The notes under the pieces: generated by a model
What the model saw: the letters and a program-made list of their open reading frames with translations, nothing else
Databases searched by the model: none
What the model was told of the DNA's origin: nothing
Shown: in pieces, positions 38,680-47,981 of the stretch
Layout: each line of letters begins with the position of its first letter
Position numbering within the stretch: the stretch's first letter is position 1
Assembly: GCA_050180705.1 (NCBI GenBank)
Contig: JBFXDX010000001.1
Coordinates: 434,001-498,000, forward strand
DNA: 64,000 nucleotides
Reading direction: 5' to 3'
Source: SB25 sp050180705
GTDB lineage: Bacteria; Bacteroidota; Bacteroidia; Bacteroidales; Tenuifilaceae
Made by a program: the position numbers and the translations under genes

Positions 38680-39297
38680 ATGATGTGCAAAGACCAGAAA
38701 AATATATCAGCAATAATTCTATCGGCTGGAAAATCTGAAAGGATGGGTTGGCCTAAGTTTGCATTAAAATTTGATAGTAAATTAACTTTTCTGGAAAAGA
38801 TAACTAACGAATACTACTCCTTTGGCTGCAAGGAGATAATAGTGGTTATTAATACCAAAAATGCGGCCTTGCTTAGAGAATATAAGCTTGAGCTTAGGAA
38901 TAACGTGAAGATTGTGGTAAATGAACATCCGGAATGGGAACGATTTTACTCCCTAAAGCTTGGCGCAATGGAATTAGCAAGCCCCAGTGCCGTGTTTATT
39001 AGCAATATTGATAACCCATTTGTAAGCAATAGCCTGCTGGAAGCATTAAAGAATAACAGTAAAAGTATAGACTACAGCTGTTTGTCGTATAGTGGAAAGG
39101 GAGGCCATCCGTTTTACCTCTCGGAAAGAGCTATAAGCGACCTAAAGGCAGAAAAGCAGGATCAGCTTCACCTTAAAGAGTTTTTGGGTAGGTATGAAAA
39201 AAGATTGATAAATACTAACGATGAAAAGGTTCTGCGTAATATTAATACCCCGGAGGATTATAGTAAGTATTTTGGGCGAGAAATAGAGGAGAGATAG
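38680..39297 (+). CDS. MocA/MobA-like nucleotidyltransferase for molybdenum cofactor
   Basis: A 205-residue nucleotidyltransferase of the MobA-like NTP transferase superfamily, cytosolic. The signature LSAGKSERMGWPK (about 15-27) has the Gly/Arg/Lys needed to bind the NTP, and the later ISNIDNPF gives the metal-binding Asp. MocA adds CMP to molybdopterin for xanthine-oxidase-type enzymes, so its position next to YgfK and the Xdh-type subunits fits cofactor maturation for that hydroxylase, like the YgfJ-type protein of the selenium-dependent set. Convergent with the MBL gene; only 11 bases between the two stop codons, with no hairpin. Confidence 0.8.
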   Translation: MMCKDQKNISAIILSAGKSERMGWPKFALKFDSKLTFLEKITNEYYSFGCKEIIVVINTKNAALLREYKLELRNNVKIVVNEHPEWERFYSLKLGAMELASPSAVFISNIDNPFVSNSLLEALKNNSKSIDYSCLSYSGKGGHPFYLSERAISDLKAEKQDQLHLKEFLGRYEKRLINTNDEKVLRNINTPEDYSKYFGREIEER

Positions 39298-39308
39298 ATA
39301 AAGATTAA

Positions 39309-40061
39309 CTACCTATCCCAATCAGCAACTGCACCTTTATAATTATCGGTGTAACCATAATGGGATGTAAAAATATATTCTGCTTCGGTTATTTTTATTA
39401 ACATCCCCATAGACTCTACAGCCGTTTTTGTATCTGTATTGAAAAACTCATTAAATCTATCAATCTTACCATTCTTTAAACTTAGTGCATCACCTGTAAA
39501 TAGATATTTGTTATTTACTAAGTAACACATAGAACCAACAGTATGCCCAGGTGTTAGGATAGTCTTAATTTTAACATTTCCAATATAAAATACCTGCTGA
39601 TCGTCTAAAGTTGAATACTCCTTTGTATTTATCTTATTTCCAAAGAACAAAAATCTGTATTTTTCTCCTGTCAAGAGTTGCTCCTCGGCTTTTGATATGT
39701 ATACCTTGGCATTTCTAAATAATTTAATTGCAGCCACATGATCGCCATCTGTATGCGTTAGAAGAACTGCTACTACACTATCGGGATCAATACTAAGTTT
39801 CGTTAACTCGGCAGACACAGCATCTATTGAATTTCCAGCATCAATAGCAATGTATTTTTGGCCATCTTTTATCAAATACAGATTAGCAAAAGAATCTTGC
39901 ACCGAGAAAATATTATCGACAACTTCTTGTGTTGCTATAGTGGACATTTTCTTTAATTCCGATTTTGCCTTCATTGTATAACCTACGAATAAAAGAACAA
40001 ATGCAAATATTACTATTCCAATTCCTAGTAAAACTCTTTTAACTGCCTTTTTCATATTCAA
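39309..40061 (-). CDS. MBL-fold metallo-hydrolase, membrane anchored
   Basis: A 250-residue metallo-beta-lactamase-fold protein with one N-terminal membrane helix (about 8-29). The metal motif is THTDGDHVAAI: HxDxDH, with Asp in the place of the second His of the usual HxHxDH. The second ligands are His in ILTPGHTVGS, Asp in YLFTGDALS and His in FTSHYGYT. The substrate is unknown; the family includes glyoxalase II-like hydrolases and lactonases. The first two in-frame Met (40061 and 40055) are close, and the earlier was kept. Confidence 0.8.
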   Translation of the reverse strand: MNMKKAVKRVLLGIGIVIFAFVLLFVGYTMKAKSELKKMSTIATQEVVDNIFSVQDSFANLYLIKDGQKYIAIDAGNSIDAVSAELTKLSIDPDSVVAVLLTHTDGDHVAAIKLFRNAKVYISKAEEQLLTGEKYRFLFFGNKINTKEYSTLDDQQVFYIGNVKIKTILTPGHTVGSMCYLVNNKYLFTGDALSLKNGKIDRFNEFFNTDTKTAVESMGMLIKITEAEYIFTSHYGYTDNYKGAVADWDR

Positions 40062-40102
40062 TAGTTTTTCGAGTTACACACTATATGCTAAATAATTACA
40101 AA

Positions 40103-42187
40103 TCAATTCCGAGTAAGTTCATTCAAAATAAATCCATAGATATCAGCCCTTTCCTTTATTATATTTAGAAACGTTGTAGCACCATTATGTCCTGCATCTT
40201 TCTCAACCTTAAGTAATATTGGATTGCTCTGAACTGCTCTACTTTGTAATCGTGCTGTGAATTTATAAGAATGCAAAGGAGGTACCCTATCATCATTCTC
40301 CGATGTAACAACCAGCATCGAAGGATAGTTTATATCCTCTTTTATATTTTGATAAGGAGAATACGCTAAAATATTTCTAAAACTTACACTATCGGTAACA
40401 GTTCCATACTCATCTACCCACCAATGCCCTGCTGTAAATTTTTCAAATCGTAACATATCTAATGGTGCAACTTCCGGAACTAATACTTTAAATAAATCGG
40501 GACGCTGTATACCTGCTGCTGCGACAACAAGACCTCCGTTCGAAGCTCCTGTTGCTGCTAACTTATCGTTACTTGTATATTTGTTTTTAATTAAAAAATC
40601 GGCCGCAGAAATAAAATCGTCAAAAGAATTTTGCTTATACTTCCCTCTACCCTGGAATGCCCAATCAGCACCTTTATCACCACCGCCTCTAATATTGGCG
40701 AAGGCATAAATGCCACCTTGTTTTACAAAGAAAACTATTCCAGGATCGAAATAAGGAGTTTCAACAATTCCAAATCCACCATAGGCCTTGAGTATCGTTG
40801 GATTCTTTCCATTTAATTTGATCCCTTTTTTATAAACGAGTATCATAGGAATCTTAACGCTGTCCTTTCCGTAGTATTCAACCTCTTTATACTCAATGTC
40901 ACGAATATCATACTTAATTGAGGTTTTTCGGGCCAATTCCTTCTTGAATGTTTTTATATTAAACTTATACACAACAGGAGGTATTGTATAGGTTGTGTAG
41001 TTGAATAGTAAATCCTCATCGGAACTATTGCCACTAAATCCACCAACCGACGAAGCCAATGGAAATTTTAATGTGTATAGTACCTTTCCGCTATAATCGA
41101 TAATCCTAATTATTGGACGCTGATTGGTTTGATAAAGAACAACCATCCTATCGTTAAAAGGGATTGTTCTAAGTAAAAGCATTTCTTTCTGCTCTGGAAC
41201 AATGGTTCTCAGTTTTACAGAATCGCTAGGGTCAACTTCAACAATACTTCCATTGCTAGCATCTATTTTTGTAGTAGCAATAAACTTTCCGTTTTTACTA
41301 TCCAGAATATTAATTCTTCTCTTTATATGGCCAACCAACGGTTTTAACTCTGGTTGCTCCGATTTGTAATCAATGTAGAAATAATTAATCGAACCTTTCT
41401 GTCTATCAATATATTCTAGAATAAAATACTGCTCATCGGAAGTTGTTAAATAACGCAAGTCGACAGATAGCTTATCTTTATCCTCAAAGATAAGTTTATC
41501 GGAACTTTGGTCATCACCAATTTTGTGGTAATAAACTCGCTGATGACGAATTACCCCAAACTGCCCTTGTTGTGAATAGGTTGTATAAAAAAATCCATTC
41601 CCCATCCATGCAATATTCGAAAACTTGAGTCCAACTAAATGATCATCGGTATGAATGCCAGAAATAGTTGAAACCACCTTTAATTCTTGCCAATCGCTAC
41701 CATCTCGAGTATATTGATACGCTAACAGCTTCGAATCTTTCGATACTGAGTAATCTCTAATTCTTATTTTCTCCTTTATAGAAAAACGATTAGGATCGAC
41801 TAAAATGTTGGGTTCTTTATCTAACTGCGATTGAATAAAAAGAGCAGGGACACCATCATTATAGGTTGCCAAACTAAAATAAAAATCGCCCATTTTTGAG
41901 GGACAATCAAATCTTATATTCGAATACCTATCAATTAAACTATACGAATTTGTTCTATCACTCGCTTTCGACAAATATTTATCGCTTTGTTTATCCTGCG
42001 TTTCAACCCATTCTATTGTCTCTACACTGTTGGTATTCTCAAGCCAACGATATTTATCCTCAATATAGTACTTATTAAAGAATGTGTCGATCGTCGTTTT
42101 TTGATTAGTAATGACAGGTTCGTACTTCTGACCAAATGTTAAAATGCAAAAAAACAAAAAAAGGCTAGTGATAAAATTTTTAATCAT
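40103..42187 (-). CDS. Prolyl oligopeptidase (S9A), exported
   Basis: A 694-residue S9A serine peptidase. The start at 42187 was chosen because it begins with a clear signal peptide (MIKNFITSLFLFFCILTFGQ); an upstream in-frame ATG at 42244 would add 19 residues that are not signal-like. A beta-propeller domain (about 75-430) precedes the alpha/beta hydrolase domain. Catalytic Ser549 lies in GASNGG, the Asp in SENDDRVPP and the His in DAGHNGAT. It cleaves short peptides after proline, probably in the periplasm. A CAAAAATA at 42222-42229 (minus strand TATTTTTG) could be its -7 element. Confidence 0.92.
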   Translation of the reverse strand: MIKNFITSLFLFFCILTFGQKYEPVITNQKTTIDTFFNKYYIEDKYRWLENTNSVETIEWVETQDKQSDKYLSKASDRTNSYSLIDRYSNIRFDCPSKMGDFYFSLATYNDGVPALFIQSQLDKEPNILVDPNRFSIKEKIRIRDYSVSKDSKLLAYQYTRDGSDWQELKVVSTISGIHTDDHLVGLKFSNIAWMGNGFFYTTYSQQGQFGVIRHQRVYYHKIGDDQSSDKLIFEDKDKLSVDLRYLTTSDEQYFILEYIDRQKGSINYFYIDYKSEQPELKPLVGHIKRRINILDSKNGKFIATTKIDASNGSIVEVDPSDSVKLRTIVPEQKEMLLLRTIPFNDRMVVLYQTNQRPIIRIIDYSGKVLYTLKFPLASSVGGFSGNSSDEDLLFNYTTYTIPPVVYKFNIKTFKKELARKTSIKYDIRDIEYKEVEYYGKDSVKIPMILVYKKGIKLNGKNPTILKAYGGFGIVETPYFDPGIVFFVKQGGIYAFANIRGGGDKGADWAFQGRGKYKQNSFDDFISAADFLIKNKYTSNDKLAATGASNGGLVVAAAGIQRPDLFKVLVPEVAPLDMLRFEKFTAGHWWVDEYGTVTDSVSFRNILAYSPYQNIKEDINYPSMLVVTSENDDRVPPLHSYKFTARLQSRAVQSNPILLKVEKDAGHNGATTFLNIIKERADIYGFILNELTRN

Positions 42188-42271
42188 TATAAAATATTTT
42201 ATATTTAATTTATTGTGAGAACAAAAATAATCACAAAAATTCAATATAAAATAAAAAACTATAGCATGTAA

Positions 42272-42757
42272 TTAACTTTCGGGTTCGGTAGGGGGAGTAA
42301 CCCTAAATAGCTTTACATTTTTGGCATTTAATCCCTTGAAGTTACGCTCGGTTTCGAATGTAACCTTATCGCCCTCCTCAAGTTCTTCCTCCATACCACT
42401 GATATGGACAAAAATACTTTCGTTGGTATCGATATCGCGGATAAAACCATAGCCTTTCGACTTTGTAAATGTAGACAGCACGCCTGTTCGAACAGGTTTA
42501 ACGGGCAATTCGCTATCGTCTTGCTTAGCAACGCCAATCTGAATATCCTCAAGATTAATTTCTTCCTTATTTTTAGGATCTGGAGGGGTATCAGTAATAT
42601 TACCAAACTCGTCGACATAGGCAATCATATCGTCAAGACTTTTACCTTTCTGAACATTTGCTTTACGTTCCTCTTTTTTTTGGAGTTTATCCTGTTGTTT
42701 TTTTATTCGTTTCTTCTCGTTTTCGCGTTTGTTGAATGATTGCTGAGATCTGGCCAT
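42272..42757 (-). CDS. Cold-shock domain protein with charged N-terminal tail
   Basis: A 161-residue protein. The N-terminus (about 1-45) is a lysine- and glutamine-rich charged tail (RENEKKRIKKQQDKLQKKEER), and a linker follows. The C-terminal cold-shock domain (about 90-155) has RTGVLSTFTKSKGYGFI (RNP1 region), SIFVHISGM (RNP2 region) and KVTFETE. Nucleic-acid chaperones of this type act on mRNA or ssDNA. Homologues with the KKEKRK tail are common in Bacteroidota. Single-gene unit. Confidence 0.9.
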   Translation of the reverse strand: MARSQQSFNKRENEKKRIKKQQDKLQKKEERKANVQKGKSLDDMIAYVDEFGNITDTPPDPKNKEEINLEDIQIGVAKQDDSELPVKPVRTGVLSTFTKSKGYGFIRDIDTNESIFVHISGMEEELEEGDKVTFETERNFKGLNAKNVKLFRVTPPTEPES

Positions 42758-42968
42758 TTGACAATTGATTTATAAAGTGATAAAGATTATTAACAAGGAA
42801 AAAATAAATGTTGCTTAAACTGGAAGAAAAACAATGACAACCGAATTATAATGCAGACAATGAAAATATTGCGATCCTATTTTCCCTTATGCAACAAAGA
42901 TAATAAAAAATACGAAGTTTGCAAAATCGTACATAACCCTAGTGCATACAATATCAACGCAAATAGAG

Positions 42969-43487
42969 TTAAATATGATCGAAAATGCGAACTCCCCGGG
43001 TTGTGAATGAAAGACCTTGTTGCCCGGTTGTAGATATCATTACCGCCTCGAAAAGAGGGATTTGTTTTTCGGACTTAACCGCCCAATCGAATATGAAATT
43101 TCCGCCAGTACCACCAGCCGAATCGTTCTCGCCAATGACAATCTCGACGGTCTCTAAAGGTCTAACGAATATTGGCCTGCTAAAGTAGCTTCGAATTTTT
43201 TCGCCAGCGGTGTTAAAGTAGTCGGCATTAATGATATAGACAGTATCGATTCTTGAAACATTTCTAATGCTGGCTGTTACTGTAAGATTATAGGTTTTAT
43301 TCTCGTGCTGCTGGTATATTTGCGAGTAAACCGGAAGGTAAGAGCTACCCTTAACCAAGCTATCGGCATTAGCAATATCTGAGAATCGATTACTCCAACT
43401 GGAGGCGTTTGTACTATCGCCAACTTTCCCCTTTTGGCATGCCGTAACTGTGAATATCAGCAATAAAATACATAGAATATTTCTCAT
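42969..43487 (-). CDS. DUF3124 lipoprotein
   Basis: A 172-residue lipoprotein. The start at 43487 (MRNILCILLLIFTVTACQ) puts a lipobox TVTAC at the right place; an upstream start would add 8 residues. The mature part matches DUF3124: YLPVYSQIYQQHENKTYNLTVTASIRN, VYIINADYFNTAGEKIRSYF and an acidic VEIVIGENDSAGGTGGNFIFDW. The function is unknown; many members are attached to the outer membrane. Own transcription is likely. Confidence 0.75.
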   Translation of the reverse strand: MRNILCILLLIFTVTACQKGKVGDSTNASSWSNRFSDIANADSLVKGSSYLPVYSQIYQQHENKTYNLTVTASIRNVSRIDTVYIINADYFNTAGEKIRSYFSRPIFVRPLETVEIVIGENDSAGGTGGNFIFDWAVKSEKQIPLFEAVMISTTGQQGLSFTTRGVRIFDHI

Positions 43488-43556
43488 ATGGTATTTTTTA
43501 TAGTAAACCACTAAAATATAATAATTCTAATTATGAGAAAGTAACTCTACAGAAAA

Positions 43557-43934
43557 TTATTCATCCTCCACAATCCAGCTAACAGCAGCCTTTTCGGTAG
43601 TAAAAGGCTTAATGGTTAAATCTTTCTGCTTGAACTCGCCCATTATTGGAAAAATAATTATTTTAGGATTATCACAAATTACAGCCAGTTTCAACCGTTT
43701 AAGATTAGGATGGCTCTTAAGGTAATCCATTAAAGCAGCAAAATCCTCCATACTCATATTGAGCTCGCAATTACCTAAATTATTAATAACCCCCTTAGTT
43801 TTAGGAGTAATTAATTGATTGTTGAGCAAGTAATCCCACGACTTAATTATTTCATGAACATCGACCTTACCGGTAAACTCTCGAATTAAAATGGAATCGG
43901 GATACTGCTCGTGTCCCTTATACCTGATACTCAT
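43557..43934 (-). CDS. STAS/SpoIIAA-like small protein
   Basis: A 125-residue protein with an alternating beta/alpha pattern, starting MSIRYKGHEQYPDSILIREFTG, which resembles SpoIIAA-like (STAS/SEC14-related) proteins, a class linked to phosphorylation-dependent partner switching or lipid binding. No conserved phosphoserine motif was recognised with confidence. Its neighbours, the LRR gene and the lipoprotein, give no clear clue. Identity is tentative. Confidence 0.5.
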   Translation of the reverse strand: MSIRYKGHEQYPDSILIREFTGKVDVHEIIKSWDYLLNNQLITPKTKGVINNLGNCELNMSMEDFAALMDYLKSHPNLKRLKLAVICDNPKIIIFPIMGEFKQKDLTIKPFTTEKAAVSWIVEDE

Positions 43935-44019
43935 TTTAACTGAAATTTTAGTTTCAATAAATATAAGGATTTTTACAATATAAGTATATACAATATTGAT
44001 TATTAGCTTTTAAATAGAG

Positions 44020-44763
44020 CTAAAACCATTCGTAGAGCTTATAGCCATCGGATAAGAAATAGTATAAATCCTTATTGAGATTATTGCCTTCGAAACCGAT
44101 GTTCTCTAACCTTCTAAGGTGTCCTATCTCGGGAGGAAGCTCACGAATATCGTTATTGCATAAATCGAAACGCTCGATAGTTTCGGGAAAAGCCCTTTTT
44201 ATATTGAAGTTAGAGAAATCGAAAGTTTCCAAATTGAACAGTTCGTTAATCTCGGGAGGAATTCGTTTAATTTTATTGCTGCCTATATTCAAATATTTTA
44301 GGTTTTGGCAACCCAATATCTCGACAGGAAACTCCTCGAATAGGTTAAAGGATAAATCGAGATACTCAAGGTTCTTCAATAACCCAAAGCTTTTAGGCAA
44401 ATTCCTTAATGAGTTATTCCGCAGCTGAAGAACTCTTAAATTGGATAAATCGCCAAAGCTCTCGGGGAGCTGATCGAGTTCGATTTGATTAAGCAAAATG
44501 ACCTCGAGTTTTTTAAGCTTAGAAATACTATCGGGCAAAGTATGAATAACATTATTATCGAACGAAACCTCCCACCAGTATTCCTCATCAATTAAGGCAC
44601 TCCTATTATCGATAATTGCATCGGAGCTTAAATCGAGCTCTTTAATCCAATCGAGCTCCAGCGCCATTTCGGGGAAACTGTACAAAACGAGCTTTCTTAG
44701 ATCGAGACTATCAGTATGCTCCTCTCGTTCCCTATCGATTCTCCTTTTGACAAAATCTTCCAT
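44020..44763 (-). CDS. Leucine-rich repeat protein
   Basis: A 247-residue cytosolic protein with about six leucine-rich repeats (about 70-220) of the pattern L..L..L.L..N.L..LP, for example VILLNQIELDQLPESF, LRVLQLRNNSLRNLP, YLDLSFNLFEEFP. LRR proteins mediate protein contact. The DUF4301 gene precedes it and their transcripts probably join (17-base gap). There is no signal peptide; the partner is unknown. Confidence 0.8.
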   Translation of the reverse strand: MEDFVKRRIDREREEHTDSLDLRKLVLYSFPEMALELDWIKELDLSSDAIIDNRSALIDEEYWWEVSFDNNVIHTLPDSISKLKKLEVILLNQIELDQLPESFGDLSNLRVLQLRNNSLRNLPKSFGLLKNLEYLDLSFNLFEEFPVEILGCQNLKYLNIGSNKIKRIPPEINELFNLETFDFSNFNIKRAFPETIERFDLCNNDIRELPPEIGHLRRLENIGFEGNNLNKDLYYFLSDGYKLYEWF

Positions 44764-44780
44764 AACTTAAACGCATTAAG

Positions 44781-46331
44781 TTAACATTCGATTGCCTGAT
44801 GCTCCTTTCGCAAAAGATCGTTCACCGTTTTAACTGGGCTAAACGTTGCCAAAGGCACCTCAACAAAGATTGTATTCCAGTTACTCATTGCACCATTCCA
44901 TAAACCGGGTAACTCCATTGCCTTAAGTTGCTTTCCATCCTTACTTTTGATGGATATAAAGCCCGTTTCGGGATCGCGATACTCTAAAAGATTAAACTTT
45001 TGACCATTAAAGTCCTTTGTACTACAAACTAAATCGACAGGATTAAAGTGAGTGGATTGGCTGAAGATCTCTTTCATAGTAGAATTGTTCAAATCGATCT
45101 GCGAACTTTCAACAATCTGCAACGACACTGTTCCGTTAGGATTAACAGCCCAGAATGGACCTCCCCCTGGCTCTCCCTGGTTCTTCACCATGCCACAAAC
45201 ACGAATTGGACGATTCAAAACATTAATCAAATAACGAATAGCCTCGTCTCTATTGGAAATATGTAGATTCGGAGATGGAGTAATGCAAAGCTCATCGCGG
45301 GTAAAATCCATAACATCGGAAATAAACTCATCGGAAATATCGTCAGACGAAGTTAGACGACGCAAATAATCGAAGATAAGATTCTGATAGCTAATTAGAA
45401 GTCCTGCCAGAGCCTTTTTATATCGAATGGTTTGAGGCTTTAGATGGTCGGGAGCCACATTATCGATGTTTTTGATAAAAATAATATCGGAATCTAAATC
45501 ATTCAAATTCTCGATAAGCGCACCATGCCCTCCGGGACGGAACAGAAGTGTTCCATCGGAATTACGGAATGGATTATTGTCCATATCAACCGCAATAGTA
45601 TCGGTACAAGGTTTTTGTTCGGAGAACGTAATATTTAAAGTAACATCGTAATGATTCTCATAGAAAGTCTTGACTCTCTCCACCAATTCTACAAAGCCAT
45701 TCCGATGCTCGGGCGATACGGTTAGGTGTAAATGAACTTCGCCATGAATATTACGAACATACTTAGCACCCTCTACAATATGCTCCTCCAAGGCAGTTCG
45801 AGCAATATCGCCATACTTATGAAAGTATATCAGCCCCTTGGGTAGAAAAGCATAATCCAAGCCATTATCGGAGTTCAGCAAACAATCGATAATAGGAAGG
45901 TAATCGTTATTCTCGAGTAGTTCCTCCATCTTATATCCAATGCTCCATAGCTCATTGTAAAGTTTATCGTAGAATGGGAACTTCTTGATTTGCTGAAAGA
46001 AATAGTATATTGAGTTAAATGTTTTATCGTTAAAACATTCCATGCCCTTAACTGGAAAATCATCGCGAAACTCGAATAAATGCTTAAACATTCGCGTTGC
46101 AGCACCCGAAGCAGGAACAAATTTAAGGCTACTACCCTCGAAAGTCCTATACAAATCGATAAGATTATCCACCTCATCGGCATCAAGTCGAATAATACCA
46201 TCGCCAACAACAGCAGTCTTTACTATTTGTAGAAACTGAAAACCCTTACTCAGCGATTCAATTTGGTTATCAAACTCTTTCGGAGTAATTTTCGTTGCCT
46301 CAAGTTGTTTTAAATCCAGATCGGTTAGCAT
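44781..46331 (-). CDS. DUF4301 family protein
   Basis: A 516-residue protein of the DUF4301 family, found mainly in Bacteroidota. The N-terminal half has FVPASGAATRMFKHLFEF and FLPKGLIYFHKYG, and the middle part LLFRPGGHGALIENLNDLDSDIIFIKNIDN resembles nucleotide-diphospho-sugar transferase folds with a DxD-type site. A nucleotidyltransferase-like role has been suggested for the family, but a substrate is not known. It is followed by the LRR gene. Confidence 0.85.
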   Translation of the reverse strand: MLTDLDLKQLEATKITPKEFDNQIESLSKGFQFLQIVKTAVVGDGIIRLDADEVDNLIDLYRTFEGSSLKFVPASGAATRMFKHLFEFRDDFPVKGMECFNDKTFNSIYYFFQQIKKFPFYDKLYNELWSIGYKMEELLENNDYLPIIDCLLNSDNGLDYAFLPKGLIYFHKYGDIARTALEEHIVEGAKYVRNIHGEVHLHLTVSPEHRNGFVELVERVKTFYENHYDVTLNITFSEQKPCTDTIAVDMDNNPFRNSDGTLLFRPGGHGALIENLNDLDSDIIFIKNIDNVAPDHLKPQTIRYKKALAGLLISYQNLIFDYLRRLTSSDDISDEFISDVMDFTRDELCITPSPNLHISNRDEAIRYLINVLNRPIRVCGMVKNQGEPGGGPFWAVNPNGTVSLQIVESSQIDLNNSTMKEIFSQSTHFNPVDLVCSTKDFNGQKFNLLEYRDPETGFISIKSKDGKQLKAMELPGLWNGAMSNWNTIFVEVPLATFSPVKTVNDLLRKEHQAIEC

Positions 46332-46477
46332 AATTGTCTATTTTTACAATTCTTCACCAATATAAGGAAAGATAGACAAAATGGTAAATGTAGAATGTTA
46401 AAAAATGATGTTGTTATTGTTTATGCTCTGTAAAGAATTTACTACGAGCGCTGTTTTAGGATCAGAAAAACAAATAA

Positions 46478-46507
46478 AAAATCCAGACTTGAATCAATCT
46501 GGATTTT
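46478..46507 (-). terminator. Intrinsic terminator after acyl-ACP thioesterase gene
   Basis: Perfect 10-base stem (46478-46487 with 46498-46507) with a 10-base loop; on the minus strand it is followed by T-rich sequence. 23 bases past the stop codon at 46530. Confidence 0.7.
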
Positions 46508-46529
46508 GTGTTGCCATAGTATAATGTAA

Positions 46530-47285
46530 TTATGCTTTATCTTTCCAAAAGAACTCAAGCTTACAAAGATTCTTTGAATCGGTAACACGACCAATATTCA
46601 CAATACTATTATTATCGGCAGTATTAAAACGTTCTACCTTTATAACATCGCCCTCCTTTCCTTCGGCATTGAAGTTTACAATAATCTTATGTGGAACTGA
46701 TTTTTTGAAATGATCGATAGTGAAAGTGTTATAAGCCCAATCGATATAACGAACATTGTTCACATGCTGATTCATGTCGATATCGCCTATACGAACATCG
46801 AACTGTTCTGAGAATGTAGGCTCAACACTTTGATCCGAAATTTTAGCAGCAGTCCTAGCAATTGAAGACCTATCGGCAAATTCGAATCCCATATACCAAT
46901 CGTTAATTCGAACAGGACGACGAGTGTTTATGTCGAGCACAATCCAACTGCTCGATGCAGCCATCACCTTATCTCCATTACTACTATAGAGTTCAAAATC
47001 GCGCAAGGCAAAAATGCCCTCGGCACCTCTTGGCCAAGTTACAAGCGTAAGTTCCTCTGTCCATTTAGGCAAATCGTAAATTTCGACTTCAACCCGAGAC
47101 AAAACCCAAATCCAACCCTTATCCTGTAAATCATCAAACCCATACTTAAGTTTATCGGCATGTTCCCAAGCTATTTCCTGCAAGAAATTAAACAATCCTG
47201 GAATACTTAGGTTTTGGTTCAAATCAACTTCGTACGAGTGTACTTTTAGGTGATGTTGATAATACTGGGGAAATGAAAAATCCAT
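46530..47285 (-). CDS. Acyl-ACP thioesterase (FatA/FatB-like)
   Basis: A 251-residue double hot-dog thioesterase that releases fatty acids from acyl carrier protein. The start at 47285 (MDFSFPQYY) is chosen over an ATG at 47345 because the family begins with the first hot-dog domain right away. Motifs: GLFNFLQEIAWEHAD, WVLSRVEVEIYDLP, TWPRG, and in the second domain DMNQHVNNVRYIDWAYN, with the catalytic Asn/His region. The gene for a second thioesterase-like protein lies upstream (87 bases away) on the same strand. Confidence 0.88.
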   Translation of the reverse strand: MDFSFPQYYQHHLKVHSYEVDLNQNLSIPGLFNFLQEIAWEHADKLKYGFDDLQDKGWIWVLSRVEVEIYDLPKWTEELTLVTWPRGAEGIFALRDFELYSSNGDKVMAASSSWIVLDINTRRPVRINDWYMGFEFADRSSIARTAAKISDQSVEPTFSEQFDVRIGDIDMNQHVNNVRYIDWAYNTFTIDHFKKSVPHKIIVNFNAEGKEGDVIKVERFNTADNNSIVNIGRVTDSKNLCKLEFFWKDKA

Positions 47286-47313
47286 TATAGGTAATTTTAA
47301 ACTATTAAATATT

Positions 47314-47370
47314 GAACAAGGAATGATGAGTAAACATCTAATCAAAAACCATCTACCTTGTTCATCATTC
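47314..47370. repeat. Overlapping inverted repeats between two thioesterase genes
   Basis: GAACAAGG (47314-47321) pairs with CCTTGTTC (47356-47363), and GAATGATGA (47321-47329) pairs with TCATCATTC (47362-47370). The two pairings cannot both form in one simple hairpin. The stretch fills the gap between the two genes. Confidence 0.4.
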
Positions 47371-47372
47371 GA

Positions 47373-47762
47373 CTATTTCTTAGCAAGTTTCTCCATAAAC
47401 TTTTTGGAGTCGATAATGTAACGGGTGTGAGTACCTCGACCAATCTCGCCCTCATCATCCCAAGCAACAACCTCAAAGACCAACCGTTTACCATCTATTT
47501 CTATTAACGTTGCCTTACTTGATACTGTCATTCCCATTGGAGTTGCCTTAGTGTGCTTAACACAAACCTCTACGCCAACGGTATTAAAGCCCTCAGGCAA
47601 TTTAGGTAAAACAACATTTAACGATGCATTCTCCATAAGAGCAACCATTGCTGGCGTTGCAAATACATCCACCAATCCCGAACCATACTTCGACGCAATA
47701 TTATTGTCTCCAACAATCTCAGTTGCTGTATATTCAAGTCCTATCGTTAAGTTAAATTCCAT
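47373..47762 (-). CDS. Hot-dog thioesterase (fluoroacetyl-CoA thioesterase-like)
   Basis: A 129-residue single hot-dog protein of the thioesterase family that includes FlK. Motifs: SGLVDVFATPAMVALMENAS, TVGVEVCVKHTKATPMG, and the C-terminal FEVVAWDDEGEIGRGTHTRYII. It probably hydrolyses acyl-CoA thioesters in the cytosol; the substrate is unknown. Followed by the acyl-ACP thioesterase on the same strand. Confidence 0.82.
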   Translation of the reverse strand: MEFNLTIGLEYTATEIVGDNNIASKYGSGLVDVFATPAMVALMENASLNVVLPKLPEGFNTVGVEVCVKHTKATPMGMTVSSKATLIEIDGKRLVFEVVAWDDEGEIGRGTHTRYIIDSKKFMEKLAKK

Positions 47763-47789
47763 GTTGCTTACATTTGCTATATTCTATGA

Positions 47790-47797
47790 CAAAGGTA
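47790..47797 (-). promoter_or_regulatory. Candidate -7 element of hot-dog thioesterase gene
   Basis: TACCTTTG on the minus strand, 28 bases upstream of the ATG at 47762. -33 unclear. Confidence 0.4.
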
Positions 47798-47952
47798 ATT
47801 GTTTTTTGCTTATTTTAAACGACGAGAGACAATGAGTGACAAGTGACAAAATAACGGTTTGGATGATTGTGGTTCTTTACTCTGCCAACACTATTTTGAT
47901 TTGACTTTTACAATCATCATTTTAAATCAATCAATCATCCAACTAAAAATTC

Positions 47953-47960
47953 TAGATTTG
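47953..47960 (+). promoter_or_regulatory. Candidate -7 element of cupin gene
   Basis: TAGATTTG, an exact TAnnTTTG match, 22 bases before the ATG at 47982. It also supports that ATG over an open-frame extension upstream. Confidence 0.45.
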
Positions 47961-47981
47961 TATCTACTAATACCAATAACT

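Noticed and set aside
42222..42229. TATTTTTG (minus) before the prolyl oligopeptidase gene
   Set aside because: Matches -7, but in a very AT-rich run where chance matches are common, with no -33; not listed as a feature.
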